A stretch of DNA of 19,439 bases from Alphaproteobacteria bacterium (GCA_015654715.1 JAATGK010000111.1:1-19439), one strand, 5' to 3'; shown: positions 1 to 8,464, counted from the first letter of the stretch. Numbers and translations: made by a program. The notes: generated by a model not told the origin, from the letters alone.

Positions 1-35
1 CACCCGGATGGCGGCAGCATGGAAAAATACAATGA
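1..35 (+). CDS. Possible 3' tail of an upstream EPS gene (partial)
   Basis: The reading frame starting at base 3 is open and ends at a TGA at 33-35. This stop overlaps the ATG at 32 as ATGA, the same junction used five more times in this operon. I infer from that pattern that an upstream cistron ends here. Only about ten residues are visible, so neither its product nor its reality can be shown from this window. Confidence 0.3.
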   Translation, partial: PGWRQHGKIQ

Positions 36-1066
36 CAGAATGGGCGATCAACGGACGTTTCCGCGGACAGGCGCAAACCGGCGTGCAACGTGTCGCCGCG
101 GCTTATCTTCGCCGCATCGGTGCGCCTCATATCGTGGTCGAGCCCAAAGCTCCGCTTCATGGCGTTCGCGGACATTACTGGGAGCAAGCCGTGCTACCGC
201 GTGCAGGAGGAGGCCGGCCCTTGTGGAGCCCTTGCAATACCGGACCGCTCTCGGTCGCCAACCAGGTTGTTACGATCCACGACGCGTCTGTTTTCGATCA
301 CCCGGAGTGGTTCTCGCGCGGCTTTGCCACTTATTACCGCCTGCTTTTGCCCCGGCTGGCGCGCCGTTGCCGCAGGATCGTGACCGTCTCCCACTTCTCT
401 CGCGATCGCCTGGCCGATCACCTGGGCGTTCCGGCCGATAAAATAACGGTGATTTGGAACGGCGTTGATGAGCAATTTGCGCCGGCCAGCGAAGCCAGGA
501 TCGAAGCCGCAAAGCAAACCGTGGGATTGGTGGACGAGCCCTATTTTCTGACTCTTTCAACGCTCGAGCCGCGCAAAAATCTTAAATTGGTGCTGCGGGC
601 ATGGGCCAAGGCGCGGACAAAACTACCGAGGCGCTGTAAGCTTGTCATTGTTGGTGCCAAAGGTTCCGCTCAGGTCTTTCGCAATCTCGACCTCGAGGGA
701 ACCGAAAGCCGTGATGTGATCCGGACCGGATTTGTCGCGGATGAGACCCTCGTGGGGCTTTTAAGCGGGGCACAAGCGGTCCTTTACCCAAGTCTCTATG
801 AAGGGTTTGGTCTTCCGATTGTCGAAGCCATGGCGTGCGGTGCGCCGGTCGTGACGTGTGCGCTCACAAGTCTGCCAGAGGCCGCCGGCGAGGCCGCGAT
901 CTATGTCGATCCGGAAGATGCGAATGACCTCGCCGCACAAATGGTACGTCTGTCCGACAGTCAGGAACTCCGGGCCGATCTATCCCGGCGCGGCATAACG
1001 CAGGCGGCGCTTTTTTCTTGGGACAAAGCAGTCGGCAAAATGGATGAAGTTCTTGCTGCAGCGTGA
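32..1066 (+). CDS. Glycosyltransferase family 4, MtfB-like
   Basis: Cytoplasmic or membrane-associated retaining GT4 glycosyltransferase of GT-B fold, expected to add one sugar to the lipid-linked EPS repeat unit. The N-terminus has the NGRF...TGVQRVA pattern of MtfB-like GT4 enzymes. The C-terminal half carries the nucleotide-sugar binding EGFGLPIVE (E-x7-E) motif followed by MACGAPVV, and STLEPRKNL just before the donor domain. I chose ATG 32 because it is preceded by GGAAA at 21-25 and sits in an ATGA overlap with an apparent upstream stop; ATG 8 would add eight residues and is possible. The length of 344 aa is usual for the family. The donor and acceptor sugars cannot be read from sequence. 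It resembles the GT4 encoded at 2167-3291, so the two are probably paralogues. Confidence 0.88.
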   Translation: MTEWAINGRFRGQAQTGVQRVAAAYLRRIGAPHIVVEPKAPLHGVRGHYWEQAVLPRAGGGRPLWSPCNTGPLSVANQVVTIHDASVFDHPEWFSRGFATYYRLLLPRLARRCRRIVTVSHFSRDRLADHLGVPADKITVIWNGVDEQFAPASEARIEAAKQTVGLVDEPYFLTLSTLEPRKNLKLVLRAWAKARTKLPRRCKLVIVGAKGSAQVFRNLDLEGTESRDVIRTGFVADETLVGLLSGAQAVLYPSLYEGFGLPIVEAMACGAPVVTCALTSLPEAAGEAAIYVDPEDANDLAAQMVRLSDSQELRADLSRRGITQAALFSWDKAVGKMDEVLAAA

Positions 1067-1075
1067 GGTAGGCAG

Positions 1076-2197
1076 ATGAAAGTAGCGATAATCCATTACT
1101 GGTTGGTCGGCATGCGAGGCGGGGAACGGGTGCTTGAGCGCATCTGCCGTCTTTTTCCGAGCGCGGACATCTTCACTCATGTTTATGACCCGCAAGGCGT
1201 ATCGTCGCTTTTGCGGGCGCGCAACATCAAAACCAGCTTCATTCAGAGCCTGCCGTTCGCCAACCGTATGTATCAGAAATATCTGCCGCTGATGCCTTTG
1301 GCGTTGGAGGAGTTGAATTTGGAGGATTACGACCTCGTCATTTCGTCCGAGGCCGGACCGGCAAAAGGCATCATCCCGAGACCGGATGCGGCACACGTCT
1401 GCTATTGCCATTCGCCGATGCGTTACATTTGGGATCAGTATTATTGCTACAAGCAAGCCAGCGGACTTGGCGTGCGGCTGTCGATGCCGTTCTTGGCGCA
1501 CCAGCTCCGCACCTGGGACATCGCATCTTCGGCGCGTGTCGATGCCTTCGTCGGCAATTCGCACTTTGTGGCCCAGCGCATCAACAAATATTACAGGCGG
1601 TACGCCGACGTGGTGCATCCTCCCGTGGACGTCGATCTGTTCCGCTCGACGCCAAAGCCGGAGCCGTACTTTCTCTGGGTCGGGCAACTTGTTCCCTACA
1701 AGGAATGTGCGGTCGCGATCCGCGCTTTCAACAAACTGAAGCTCCCGCTTTTGGTGATCGGCCACGGTTCTGAAGAGAAAAAGCTGAAGCGCATGGCGGC
1801 GCCCAATATCAGCTTCATTTCATCGCTGCCGCTGAATGAATTGCGCCAGGCCTATGCCAATGCCCAGGCCCTGATTTTCACGGCGACCGAAGATTTCGGA
1901 ATTGTTCCGGTCGAAGCGCAGGCGAGCGGCCGACCGGTCATTGCGTATGCGGCTGGCGGGGCGATGGAGACCATCATTGACGGTGAAACGGGATTGCTTT
2001 TTGACGAACGCAGTGAAGATGCGCTCGTTGAGGCCGTGGAGTTATTCTTGAAATGGAAAGCACATTTCGATCCCCGCAAAGCGATCAACCACGTCCAGCA
2101 ATACCGGCCGGAAGTCTTCGACAGGAAGTTCTCCGCGCTCGTGACGAAGACAGTGAATGGGGGGACATGGGAGCCGGCCGCAGCGCTCGCCAGCTGA
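1076..2197 (+). CDS. Glycosyltransferase family 4, WbaZ-like
   Basis: GT-B fold glycosyltransferase of 373 aa. The N-terminus MKVAIIHYWLVGMRGGERVLE has the glycine-rich GGE(K/R)VLE loop typical of WbaZ-type GT4 enzymes (mannosyltransferases and relatives in O-antigen and EPS clusters). A CHSPMRYIWDQY block lies near residue 110-125, and the donor-site EDFGIVPVE (E-x7-E) motif near residue 270 is followed by ASGRPVIAYAAGG. It starts nine bases after the previous stop, with GAGGTAGG as ribosome-binding site. Its 3' end overlaps the next gene by 31 nt. The role in repeat-unit assembly is inferred from family and context; the sugar specificity is unknown, and mannose is only a guess from the relatives. 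Confidence 0.88.
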   Translation: MKVAIIHYWLVGMRGGERVLERICRLFPSADIFTHVYDPQGVSSLLRARNIKTSFIQSLPFANRMYQKYLPLMPLALEELNLEDYDLVISSEAGPAKGIIPRPDAAHVCYCHSPMRYIWDQYYCYKQASGLGVRLSMPFLAHQLRTWDIASSARVDAFVGNSHFVAQRINKYYRRYADVVHPPVDVDLFRSTPKPEPYFLWVGQLVPYKECAVAIRAFNKLKLPLLVIGHGSEEKKLKRMAAPNISFISSLPLNELRQAYANAQALIFTATEDFGIVPVEAQASGRPVIAYAAGGAMETIIDGETGLLFDERSEDALVEAVELFLKWKAHFDPRKAINHVQQYRPEVFDRKFSALVTKTVNGGTWEPAAALAS

Positions 2198-3291
2198 GAC
2201 GTCCCGCCCGCCCGATATATTTCAACGGAAAATTCTACTGCGGTGATCTGCTCTGCGGGGTTCACCGGGTTGCCGACAGGTTGATCCGCGAAGTGGACCG
2301 GCTGGCGGCGCAGGGATGGGGCGGTCACGATTGGGATTTGCGCCTTCTGGTGCCGGACCGGTTTCGTCATCGCGCCGACGTATCGGCCTTCCGCGTGATT
2401 GGACAGCGTTGGGGACACACAAAGTTATGGGAACAGACTCTGTTGCCGTTTGCCGCGCGCAATGGCGTGCTGGTCAATCTCGCCAATCTTTCGCCAGTGG
2501 TGCACGGCGCCAAGGTTACCATGATGCACGACGCCCAATTCTATTTGGTCGGCGATTCCTATCCCCTCTATTACACCTTGGCTTATCGTGCGCTCACCCC
2601 TCTGATTGCTTCGTCCAGCCGCGTCGTTCTTACGGTTTCGGAGTTTTCCCGCGAGATGCTGGCCGGGTTCGGCGTCGCTGATCGCAAAAGAACCGAAATC
2701 ATCTACAACGGGGTTGATCACATCCTCGATTGTCCGGCCGACGTGAGCATTCTAGCGGCGCACGAACTTGTTCCGCGTGACTATGTGGTGATGTTCGGTT
2801 CGACCTTCGCTTACAAGAACATCGCCACCGTCTTCGAAGCCTTCAAACGAATGCCGGCGCCGGTGCCCACACTCGTCGTCGTTGGTCATGGAAAAGAAGA
2901 GATTCTCGCAGCAGGCCTTTCGCCGCCCGCATCGGCGGTGTTCGTGGGCCGGATTAGTGACGGCGCGTTGCGGGCCCTTTACGAACAAGCTCTTTGTCTT
3001 CTTCATCCCTCGCGGACGGAAGGATTCGGGTTGACGCCGCTGGAAGCGATGTTGTGCGGCTGCCCGGCAATCGTATCGCCGGCCGGCGCAATCCCGGAAA
3101 TCTGCCGCGACGCCGTGCTCTACGCCGATGTCAGCGATCCGCAAGCATGGGTCGAACAGGTGCAAAAGCTTGTGACCACGCCGGAACTGCGGGCTTTGAA
3201 GATCGCTCAAGGCAGCGCCCGGGCACAGGGCTTCACTTGGGCCAGATCCGGAGAACGACTGATGTCCGTTTTGATGAGGTTGTCCGCATGA
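2167..3291 (+). CDS. Glycosyltransferase family 4, MtfB-like
   Basis: A third GT4 enzyme of about 374 aa. It shares with the product of 32-1066 the N-terminal pattern FNGKF...GVHRVA, the mid-protein WEQTLLP, the TVSEFSRE and YNGVDH blocks, and the donor-site EGFGLTPLE (E-x7-E) motif followed by MLCGCPAIVSPAGAIPE. The open frame extends back to an ATG at 2053, deep inside the preceding gene, but ATG 2167 directly after a run of six G is the likely start, because recognisable family sequence begins shortly after it. It therefore overlaps the previous gene by 31 nt. Its stop overlaps the next start as ATGA at 3288-3291. It probably adds a sugar to the EPS repeat unit; the acceptor is unknown. 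Confidence 0.87.
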   Translation: MGAGRSARQLRRPARPIYFNGKFYCGDLLCGVHRVADRLIREVDRLAAQGWGGHDWDLRLLVPDRFRHRADVSAFRVIGQRWGHTKLWEQTLLPFAARNGVLVNLANLSPVVHGAKVTMMHDAQFYLVGDSYPLYYTLAYRALTPLIASSSRVVLTVSEFSREMLAGFGVADRKRTEIIYNGVDHILDCPADVSILAAHELVPRDYVVMFGSTFAYKNIATVFEAFKRMPAPVPTLVVVGHGKEEILAAGLSPPASAVFVGRISDGALRALYEQALCLLHPSRTEGFGLTPLEAMLCGCPAIVSPAGAIPEICRDAVLYADVSDPQAWVEQVQKLVTTPELRALKIAQGSARAQGFTWARSGERLMSVLMRLSA

Positions 3292-4160
3292 AGATCGCTC
3301 TCGCCATCGCCTCGCGCGCCCGCGCCGAACTTCTTGCTGTGGTTCTACCGCGCTGGATGGCGCAATCACGTCCGCTGGACGCCGCCGTTCTTTCGGTGAC
3401 ATCCGACTTGGATCTTCCCTTCGGCAAGGTCCAGCCTCCCATGATCGTGGTATCCGGTGCGGCGGGTCTCTGCCGCCAGCGTAACCGCGCCTTGGATCAG
3501 CTTGAACCGGCGGCGCCCGATATAGTGATCTTTGCCGATGACGACTTCATTCCGGCCGTAGATTTTGTCGCCGGGGTCGAGCGTGTGTTCAACGAGGCCA
3601 GCGATGTCGCGGTCGCAACGGGTTGGGTTCTGGTCGATGGCGGACGCGGCGATGTTGTAAGTATTGAATCCGCCGACCGTCTGCTCGCGGTCTATGGCAC
3701 GATGCAGCCGGTGGAACCTGCCTTGCGCGAGACGACCGGCGGCTATGGCTGCAACATGGCGGTGCGCTGGTCTGCCGATCGCTCTCTCCGTTTTGACGAG
3801 CGTTTGGCCATGTAGGTGTGGCAGGAAGATATCGATTTCACCCGCCGCATCCGGCGCTATGGCCGCGTCGTGTCGCCGCGCTCCTTTGCCGGTGTCCCTC
3901 TCGGTTTTCAGGGCTCGCGCTTGGAGGGCACCAGGCTCGGTTACTCGCAAATGATCAACCCTGCCTACCTCATTCTGAAGGGCACGATGCCGCCGAGCTT
4001 TGGGATCAGGCTGATGCTCCGCAACCTGCTCGCCAACGTTAAGGGAGCGGTATTGGGCGATGCCGCAGTGGATCGGCCGGGCCGCCTGAAAGGGAATGTC
4101 TTGGGTCTCTTCTATCTTGCGACCGGGCGCGTTGCTCCCGAGGATGTGGTGCGGTTATGA
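3288..4160 (+). pseudogene. GT2 glycosyltransferase interrupted by an in-frame TAG
   Basis: GT-A fold family 2 glycosyltransferase whose frame is broken by a TAG at 3813-3815, codon 176 of 291. The first part has GLCRQRN and the metal/nucleotide-binding FADDDF motif near residue 85, then the GYGCNMA block. After the stop the same frame continues with WQEDIDF, LGYSQ, INP and a GRLKGNVLG end. These blocks follow the same order in the intact paralogue at 7505-8425, where LYGWQED spans the site, so the stop lies exactly where a Tyr codon is expected. Without readthrough the protein would be 175 aa and lack the catalytic WQED region. Start and end are both ATGA overlaps with the neighbours, which shows the original gene limits. 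A sequencing error, a recent nonsense mutation or suppression are all possible. Confidence 0.85.
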
Positions 4161-5062
4161 GCAGGAACCTCGTCATCACCCGTGCGGGACCGAACAGTCT
4201 CCACCCGCGTTGGCTGCAGGGCGCACGTGATTTCGACCTTCTCGTGGCGCGTTATGACGGTGAGCCGTCGCCGCGATGCGATGCGGGCATTTCGGAAGTT
4301 TACATTCCAGGTCCCAAAGTGGCGGGCTGGCGCGCGCTGTTCGAGCGTCGGTCCGATCTTATCCAGAACTACGACCGCATCGCGCTCATCGACGATGACA
4401 TTGACACTGATGCAAGCTCGTTAACGCGGTGTTTTGAACTCGGCGAGCGCTTTGGACTGGCGGTGTGGCAGCCAAGCCTGTCTTGGAACAGCTATGCCAC
4501 TTACGCGGCCACGCTCCACAACCCGGTCTTTGCCGTGCGTTTTGTCAATTGCATCGAAATGATGTGCCCCTTCTTCACGGTGCAGGCATTGACGGACGTT
4601 GTGCCGATTTTTGCCCTCGGGCTCGAAAGCGGTATTGATCTCGTTTGGTGCAGTCTTTCGGACGGGGACCCTAAAAGACATGCCATTCTGGATGCCGTCA
4701 CCGTCCGCCATACCAGGCCGGTTGGCGTCGAGAAAGCTAAGAACGGCTTTAGTGGTCGCGCTTATGAATCGGACATCGAGCGCTGCCTAACGCTGTTCGC
4801 GACGCGTTGGCCGTCTCAAATTGCTTATGAAGCAGTAAATCGGGCCGGGGGCGTCGCTCACTCCCAATTTGCCATTGGTCTCGCCGCAACGGTTTTGATC
4901 GGCGCGGTGTTTGCGGCACCGCCGGGCAACCGGCGTTATCGGCTGAAAGCCGTGCTCGATCATATTCGCCATCAACTGACCCGGCGTCCGCTTTATGTGG
5001 CTGAGGCGAAGTCTCAGCTCGCGAGGATCTTGGCGCTGACCGCTGAGGTGAGGGCGCTATGA
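4157..5062 (+). CDS. DUF707-like protein, probable glycosyltransferase-related
   Basis: A 301-aa protein without signal peptide or clear membrane segments. It carries the pattern I associate with DUF707: an FHYDG-like LLVARYDGE near residue 28-36, a Trp-containing helix, YDRIALIDDDIDTD around 72-85, and GLAVWQPSLSWNS at about 100. The acidic DDD triplet after a hydrophobic strand resembles the metal-binding site of GT-A glycosyltransferases, which is an inference. DUF707 proteins have no firmly established activity that I know of. The gene sits in the middle of the coupled run, between a GT2 gene and the pyruvyltransferase, with ATGA overlaps on both sides, so a role in making or decorating the repeat unit is likely. 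The family assignment is from remembered motifs only. Confidence 0.72.
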   Translation: MSRNLVITRAGPNSLHPRWLQGARDFDLLVARYDGEPSPRCDAGISEVYIPGPKVAGWRALFERRSDLIQNYDRIALIDDDIDTDASSLTRCFELGERFGLAVWQPSLSWNSYATYAATLHNPVFAVRFVNCIEMMCPFFTVQALTDVVPIFALGLESGIDLVWCSLSDGDPKRHAILDAVTVRHTRPVGVEKAKNGFSGRAYESDIERCLTLFATRWPSQIAYEAVNRAGGVAHSQFAIGLAATVLIGAVFAAPPGNRRYRLKAVLDHIRHQLTRRPLYVAEAKSQLARILALTAEVRAL

Positions 5063-6024
5063 AACTCTATTTCTATCGCAACGACGGGTTCACAAATTTT
5101 GGCGATGAACTCAATTTGTGGCTGATGCCGCGGATTTTCCCGAATTTTTTCGATGACGATCCATCGCATTTGATGCTGGCCATCGGTTCGGTGCTGTTCG
5201 ATCATCACCCCAAGGACAGCTTGAAGATCGTTTTCGGTTCTGGTTTTGGCGGCTATACGAAACCGCCGACACTGGACCAAAACTGGAAGCTCTACGGCGT
5301 GCGCGGCCCGCGTACTGCCGCCGCACTCGGGCTCGGCAAAGAGAAAATCGCAGCCGATACGGCTGTGCTGATGCATTGCTTTCGCGAGCCGCAGCCGAAG
5401 AAGCAGCATGCGTTCTCTTTCATGCCGCACTTCGAAAGCGTGCAGCGCGGCAATTGGGAGAGGGCCTGCACCTTGGCAGGCATTCACTTTATCGATCCGC
5501 GTCACCCGGTGCCGGACGTCCTTCGGGATATCGAGGCCAGCCGCGTCGTGATCGCCGAAGCGATGCATGGAGCAATCGTGGCCGACGCGCTCCGGGTGCC
5601 TTGGATACCGGTTCTGCCGTTCCATCCCTCGCATCACTGGAAATGGTTCGATTGGGCCGAAGCGCTGGACCTGGACTTGATGCATCACCGCCTGCTGCCA
5701 TCGTCGGTCCGGGAAGCCTTCTGGGTATTATCCAGCCGGCGCGGTCCGGCGCAGATCGATGCGGCGCAATCCATCACCTATCAGCCGCCGCACAACTCCT
5801 CGCGTCATCTGCAGCGCCCGGGCATCAAGAGCGCGGTCCAGGCGATAGAATGGGGGCTGGTGCGGATTGCAGCCTCCAGCCTTCGCAAGATTACGCGCGT
5901 CGAGCCGATATTGAGTCCGGATTTGTCGCTGGCGCGCGCCGTCGACCGGCTGCAAACCCAGGCTGAGAGAATTCGGCGCGATTATGCCCCTGTGCGCAAT
6001 TTCGTGGCAGGGGAATTGCCATGA
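5059..6024 (+). CDS. Polysaccharide pyruvyltransferase family protein (ExoV-like)
   Basis: This enzyme is expected to transfer pyruvate from phosphoenolpyruvate onto a sugar of the lipid-linked repeat unit, forming a ketal that gives the EPS negative charge. The N-terminus has the family hallmark NFGDELN at about residues 13-19. It is followed by a VFGSGFGG strand near 57-64, YGVRGPRTAAALG around 76-88, and the conserved VIAEAMHGAIVADALRVP block near 164-181 with the family His. The length of 321 aa is normal for this group (ExoV of succinoglycan synthesis is the known comparison). It is cytoplasmic, with no signal peptide. ATGA overlaps join it to both neighbours. Which sugar is pyruvylated cannot be told from sequence. 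Confidence 0.9.
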   Translation: MKLYFYRNDGFTNFGDELNLWLMPRIFPNFFDDDPSHLMLAIGSVLFDHHPKDSLKIVFGSGFGGYTKPPTLDQNWKLYGVRGPRTAAALGLGKEKIAADTAVLMHCFREPQPKKQHAFSFMPHFESVQRGNWERACTLAGIHFIDPRHPVPDVLRDIEASRVVIAEAMHGAIVADALRVPWIPVLPFHPSHHWKWFDWAEALDLDLMHHRLLPSSVREAFWVLSSRRGPAQIDAAQSITYQPPHNSSRHLQRPGIKSAVQAIEWGLVRIAASSLRKITRVEPILSPDLSLARAVDRLQTQAERIRRDYAPVRNFVAGELP

Positions 6025-7508
6025 CAGCCCATAAGGTCGCGTTTGCCTCTCTGGTCCTCGGCGGCAGCCGGCTGGTGACGAAGTTTACCGATCTGTTGTC
6101 CGGATTGGTGGTGGCGCGCTTTTTGACGCCGAATGATTTCGGCCTTATCGCTCTTGTCGTCACCACGCTCACCATCGTTCGCAGCTGCACCGATCTGCCG
6201 GTTTCGAGCGCCTTGGTGCATGGCGGGCGGCTGGAACGTGATGATCTCGATTCCGCCTTCACCTTGAGCTTGCTCCGCGGTGTGGCGGTGGCCGTCCTTA
6301 TGCTGGTCCTGGCGTGGCCCTTTGCCGCCCTGTTCGGCGACGCACGCATCGCGTCCGCCATGGCGGTTCTGGCGCTCAGTCCTCTGGCCGAAGGCGCGAT
6401 GAGCCCTTTGATGGCGGCCTTCGCCAAAGACGTCAACTATACGCCCAATGCCGTTGTCTTGTTCGTGGGCAAATTCGCCGGATTTCTCGTGACCATAGCG
6501 CTGGCTTGGTGGACTCATTCCTATTGGGCTTTGGTCATCGGTTTGGTGATAGGCTCGGTCATCGTCGCGGTCGCTTCCAATTTCGCCGCGCCCTATCGCC
6601 CCCGTTTGTCGCTCAAACGCGCGCGCAGTCTTGTGCATTTTGCCGGGTGGTCGACTCTAAGCTCCATGGCCTTGACGCTCTACGGGCAGGGCGACCGTTT
6701 CTTCGTCGCCGGCGTGCTCGGCACGATTGCCCTCGGCTACTACACCGTCGGGATGCAGATCGCCCAAGCCTCTACTTGGTCCTTTGCCGGCATGACCATT
6801 CCGAGCCTGTTCTCCGGCTTTGTTCACATCAGGGACGACAAGGCGCGCATGCGGGCCGCTTATGCCAAAGGCCAAAGCGTCTTGATGGCGATGATGGCGC
6901 CGATTGGATGCGGGCTGGCGATCGTGGCCGGACCTGTTGTCGCCCTCGTACTGGGGCAAAAATGGCTGCCGGCGGCGCCCGTTCTTGCCGTGCTTGGCCC
7001 GATCATGTCTCTGCAAATGATGGTGGTGCCGGCGGAAGCCTTAGCTATGGCATTGGGCGAAACCAAAACCCTTTTCTTCCGCAATCTGGTGAGTTTGGCG
7101 ATCACTATTCCGGCGGTGGTGGCAGGAGCGATGCTGTATGGCCTGACCGGCGCCATCGTGGCACGCGCGGCGACCTGTCTCGTCGGCATTGTCATCAACC
7201 TCAAGATAACCGAACGGCTGTTGGCAGTGCCGGTTTGGAGCCAGATTGCCAATGTCTGGCGCAGCCTCGCGGGTGTCGTTGTCATGGTGGTCGTGGTCGA
7301 GGCGGCACTGCACTATGCGCCCGTCCAACTGACCGGACTTTGGGGCTTCGCTCAACTCGCAGCCTATGGCGTCTTGGGCTTTACCGCCTACGGCGTCAGC
7401 CATTGGGCGCTTTGGCGCGGCGCGGGCGAGCCGGACGGCGTCGAGAGATTTGCCATCGGCCTTGGCGCAAGGATTTTCAAAGTACCGCAAGCGGAGGTGG
7501 GCAGATGA
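6021..7508 (+). CDS. Wzx-type polysaccharide flippase (MOP superfamily)
   Basis: A 495-aa polytopic inner-membrane protein expected to flip the undecaprenyl-linked repeat unit to the periplasmic face. The start LVLGGSRLVTKFTDLLSG...ARFLTPNDFGLIAL is typical of the WzxC/ExoT-like branch of the MOP superfamily (polysaccharide synthesis families), with the A+xLxPxDFG motif after the first membrane segment. Hydrophobic stretches repeat along the whole length, consistent with about 12-14 helices; the GQGDRFFVAGVLG segment near residue 225 is the conserved mid-protein block of the family. It is ATGA-coupled to the pyruvyltransferase upstream and to a GT2 gene downstream, fitting a flippase that acts on the product of these enzymes. 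Confidence 0.9.
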   Translation: MTAHKVAFASLVLGGSRLVTKFTDLLSGLVVARFLTPNDFGLIALVVTTLTIVRSCTDLPVSSALVHGGRLERDDLDSAFTLSLLRGVAVAVLMLVLAWPFAALFGDARIASAMAVLALSPLAEGAMSPLMAAFAKDVNYTPNAVVLFVGKFAGFLVTIALAWWTHSYWALVIGLVIGSVIVAVASNFAAPYRPRLSLKRARSLVHFAGWSTLSSMALTLYGQGDRFFVAGVLGTIALGYYTVGMQIAQASTWSFAGMTIPSLFSGFVHIRDDKARMRAAYAKGQSVLMAMMAPIGCGLAIVAGPVVALVLGQKWLPAAPVLAVLGPIMSLQMMVVPAEALAMALGETKTLFFRNLVSLAITIPAVVAGAMLYGLTGAIVARAATCLVGIVINLKITERLLAVPVWSQIANVWRSLAGVVVMVVVVEAALHYAPVQLTGLWGFAQLAAYGVLGFTAYGVSHWALWRGAGEPDGVERFAIGLGARIFKVPQAEVGR

Positions 7509-8425
7509 ACGCCGATGTCATTATCGTCACCAAAGGTCGCCCCAAAGAGACTTACATTCTCCTCGATTATTTGGCTGCGCAGACTATGGACCCCCGCACC
7601 GTCATCGTGGTCGGGACCGAGCGCTCAGACATCGAAGGGCTGGAACGCCATCCATTGGTGGTCGCGGGTGTTGCCGCGGTAAATTTGAGCGCTTCGGCAG
7701 GTTGCACCAATCAGCGCAACGAGGGGCTTTCGATCCTGCGCCGGATGCATCCCGCCCTTGGTGGGCACCAGTCCTTCGTTGTCTTTTTCGATGACGATTT
7801 CCGTCCTGCATTTGATTGGCTGGAGCTTTGCGCTGCTGCCTTTTCGGGCAATGCGGCGATTGCCGGCATCACCGGCCGCGTCTTGGCCGATGGGATAAAA
7901 GGAGCGGCGATTTCCGAGACCGATGCCAAGCGCTATCTTTCCGGCGCTTTGGCACCACTGCCGCATTGGTCGGATAGGCCTTCCGGTGCCGACGTCGATA
8001 GCGTCTATGGCTGCAACATGGCCTTCATCGACGACGTCGTTCTTCGTTGCGCCTTCGACTCGGACCTGCCGCTTTATGGCTGGCAGGAGGATTGCGATTA
8101 TGCCGGTCAGGCGCGCCAATTCGGCCGCACAGTCCTCATATCCGAATTGCGAGGCGTTCATCTGGCAACCAAAGGAGGACGAACCTCTGGGGTGCGTTTC
8201 GGCTATTCCCAGATCGCCAATCCGCTTCATATTGCGGGACGCGGCAATATGAAAAAGACGCGTGCCATACGCTTTATGGGACGAGCCCTCGTGGCCAACG
8301 TCTTGCGAAGCCTTCGCCGCCACCCGCTATTCGATTACCGTGGACGTCTGCTTGGCAATGTTCTGGCGATCCGCGATGCGCTGTCAGGACGTTGCCATCC
8401 GATGCGCGTTTTGAATCTTTCATAA
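7505..8425 (+). CDS. Glycosyltransferase family 2
   Basis: GT-A fold inverting glycosyltransferase of 306 aa, intact. It shows MNADVIIVTKGRPKETYILL at the start, GCTNQRNEGL, the metal-binding VFFDDDF motif near residue 98, VYGCNMAF, and the catalytic-region LYGWQEDCDY. It is a paralogue of the broken gene at 3288-4160, with shared blocks through to the GRLLGNVLA end, and it shows what that gene should encode at its stop codon. I chose ATG 7505 because it overlaps the flippase stop as ATGA; the open frame extends much further upstream but lies inside the flippase gene and is antisense to nothing useful. No membrane segments are evident. Donor and acceptor are unknown. Confidence 0.88.
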   Translation: MNADVIIVTKGRPKETYILLDYLAAQTMDPRTVIVVGTERSDIEGLERHPLVVAGVAAVNLSASAGCTNQRNEGLSILRRMHPALGGHQSFVVFFDDDFRPAFDWLELCAAAFSGNAAIAGITGRVLADGIKGAAISETDAKRYLSGALAPLPHWSDRPSGADVDSVYGCNMAFIDDVVLRCAFDSDLPLYGWQEDCDYAGQARQFGRTVLISELRGVHLATKGGRTSGVRFGYSQIANPLHIAGRGNMKKTRAIRFMGRALVANVLRSLRRHPLFDYRGRLLGNVLAIRDALSGRCHPMRVLNLS

Positions 8426-8464
8426 GACGAATATCTCTACGGTTCCGCAGTTTGGGAAACAGCA

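Noticed and set aside
980..1765. 261-codon - strand frame
   Set aside because: Antisense to two GT4 genes with clear motifs; basic, low-information translation typical of a GC-rich shadow frame.
2994..3287. Upstream extension of the GT2 frame to 2994
   Set aside because: This stretch lies inside the third GT4 gene in another frame and shows no family sequence; ATG 3288 is the natural start.
3813..3815. Pyrrolysine or genome-wide amber recoding
   Set aside because: TAG serves as a normal stop at 11403-11405, and the expected residue is an ordinary Tyr; nothing else in the window supports recoding.
3816..4160. Separate gene starting at GTG 3816 after the amber codon
   Set aside because: The sequence is the direct continuation of the GT2 domain in the same frame, with no ribosome-binding site of its own; it is the second part of an interrupted gene.
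6314..8425. Long 703-codon frame suggesting a fusion protein
   Set aside because: The part before 7505 is low-complexity, Arg/Gly-rich shadow translation of the flippase gene. The real GT2 start at 7505 is marked by an ATGA overlap and the family N-terminus.
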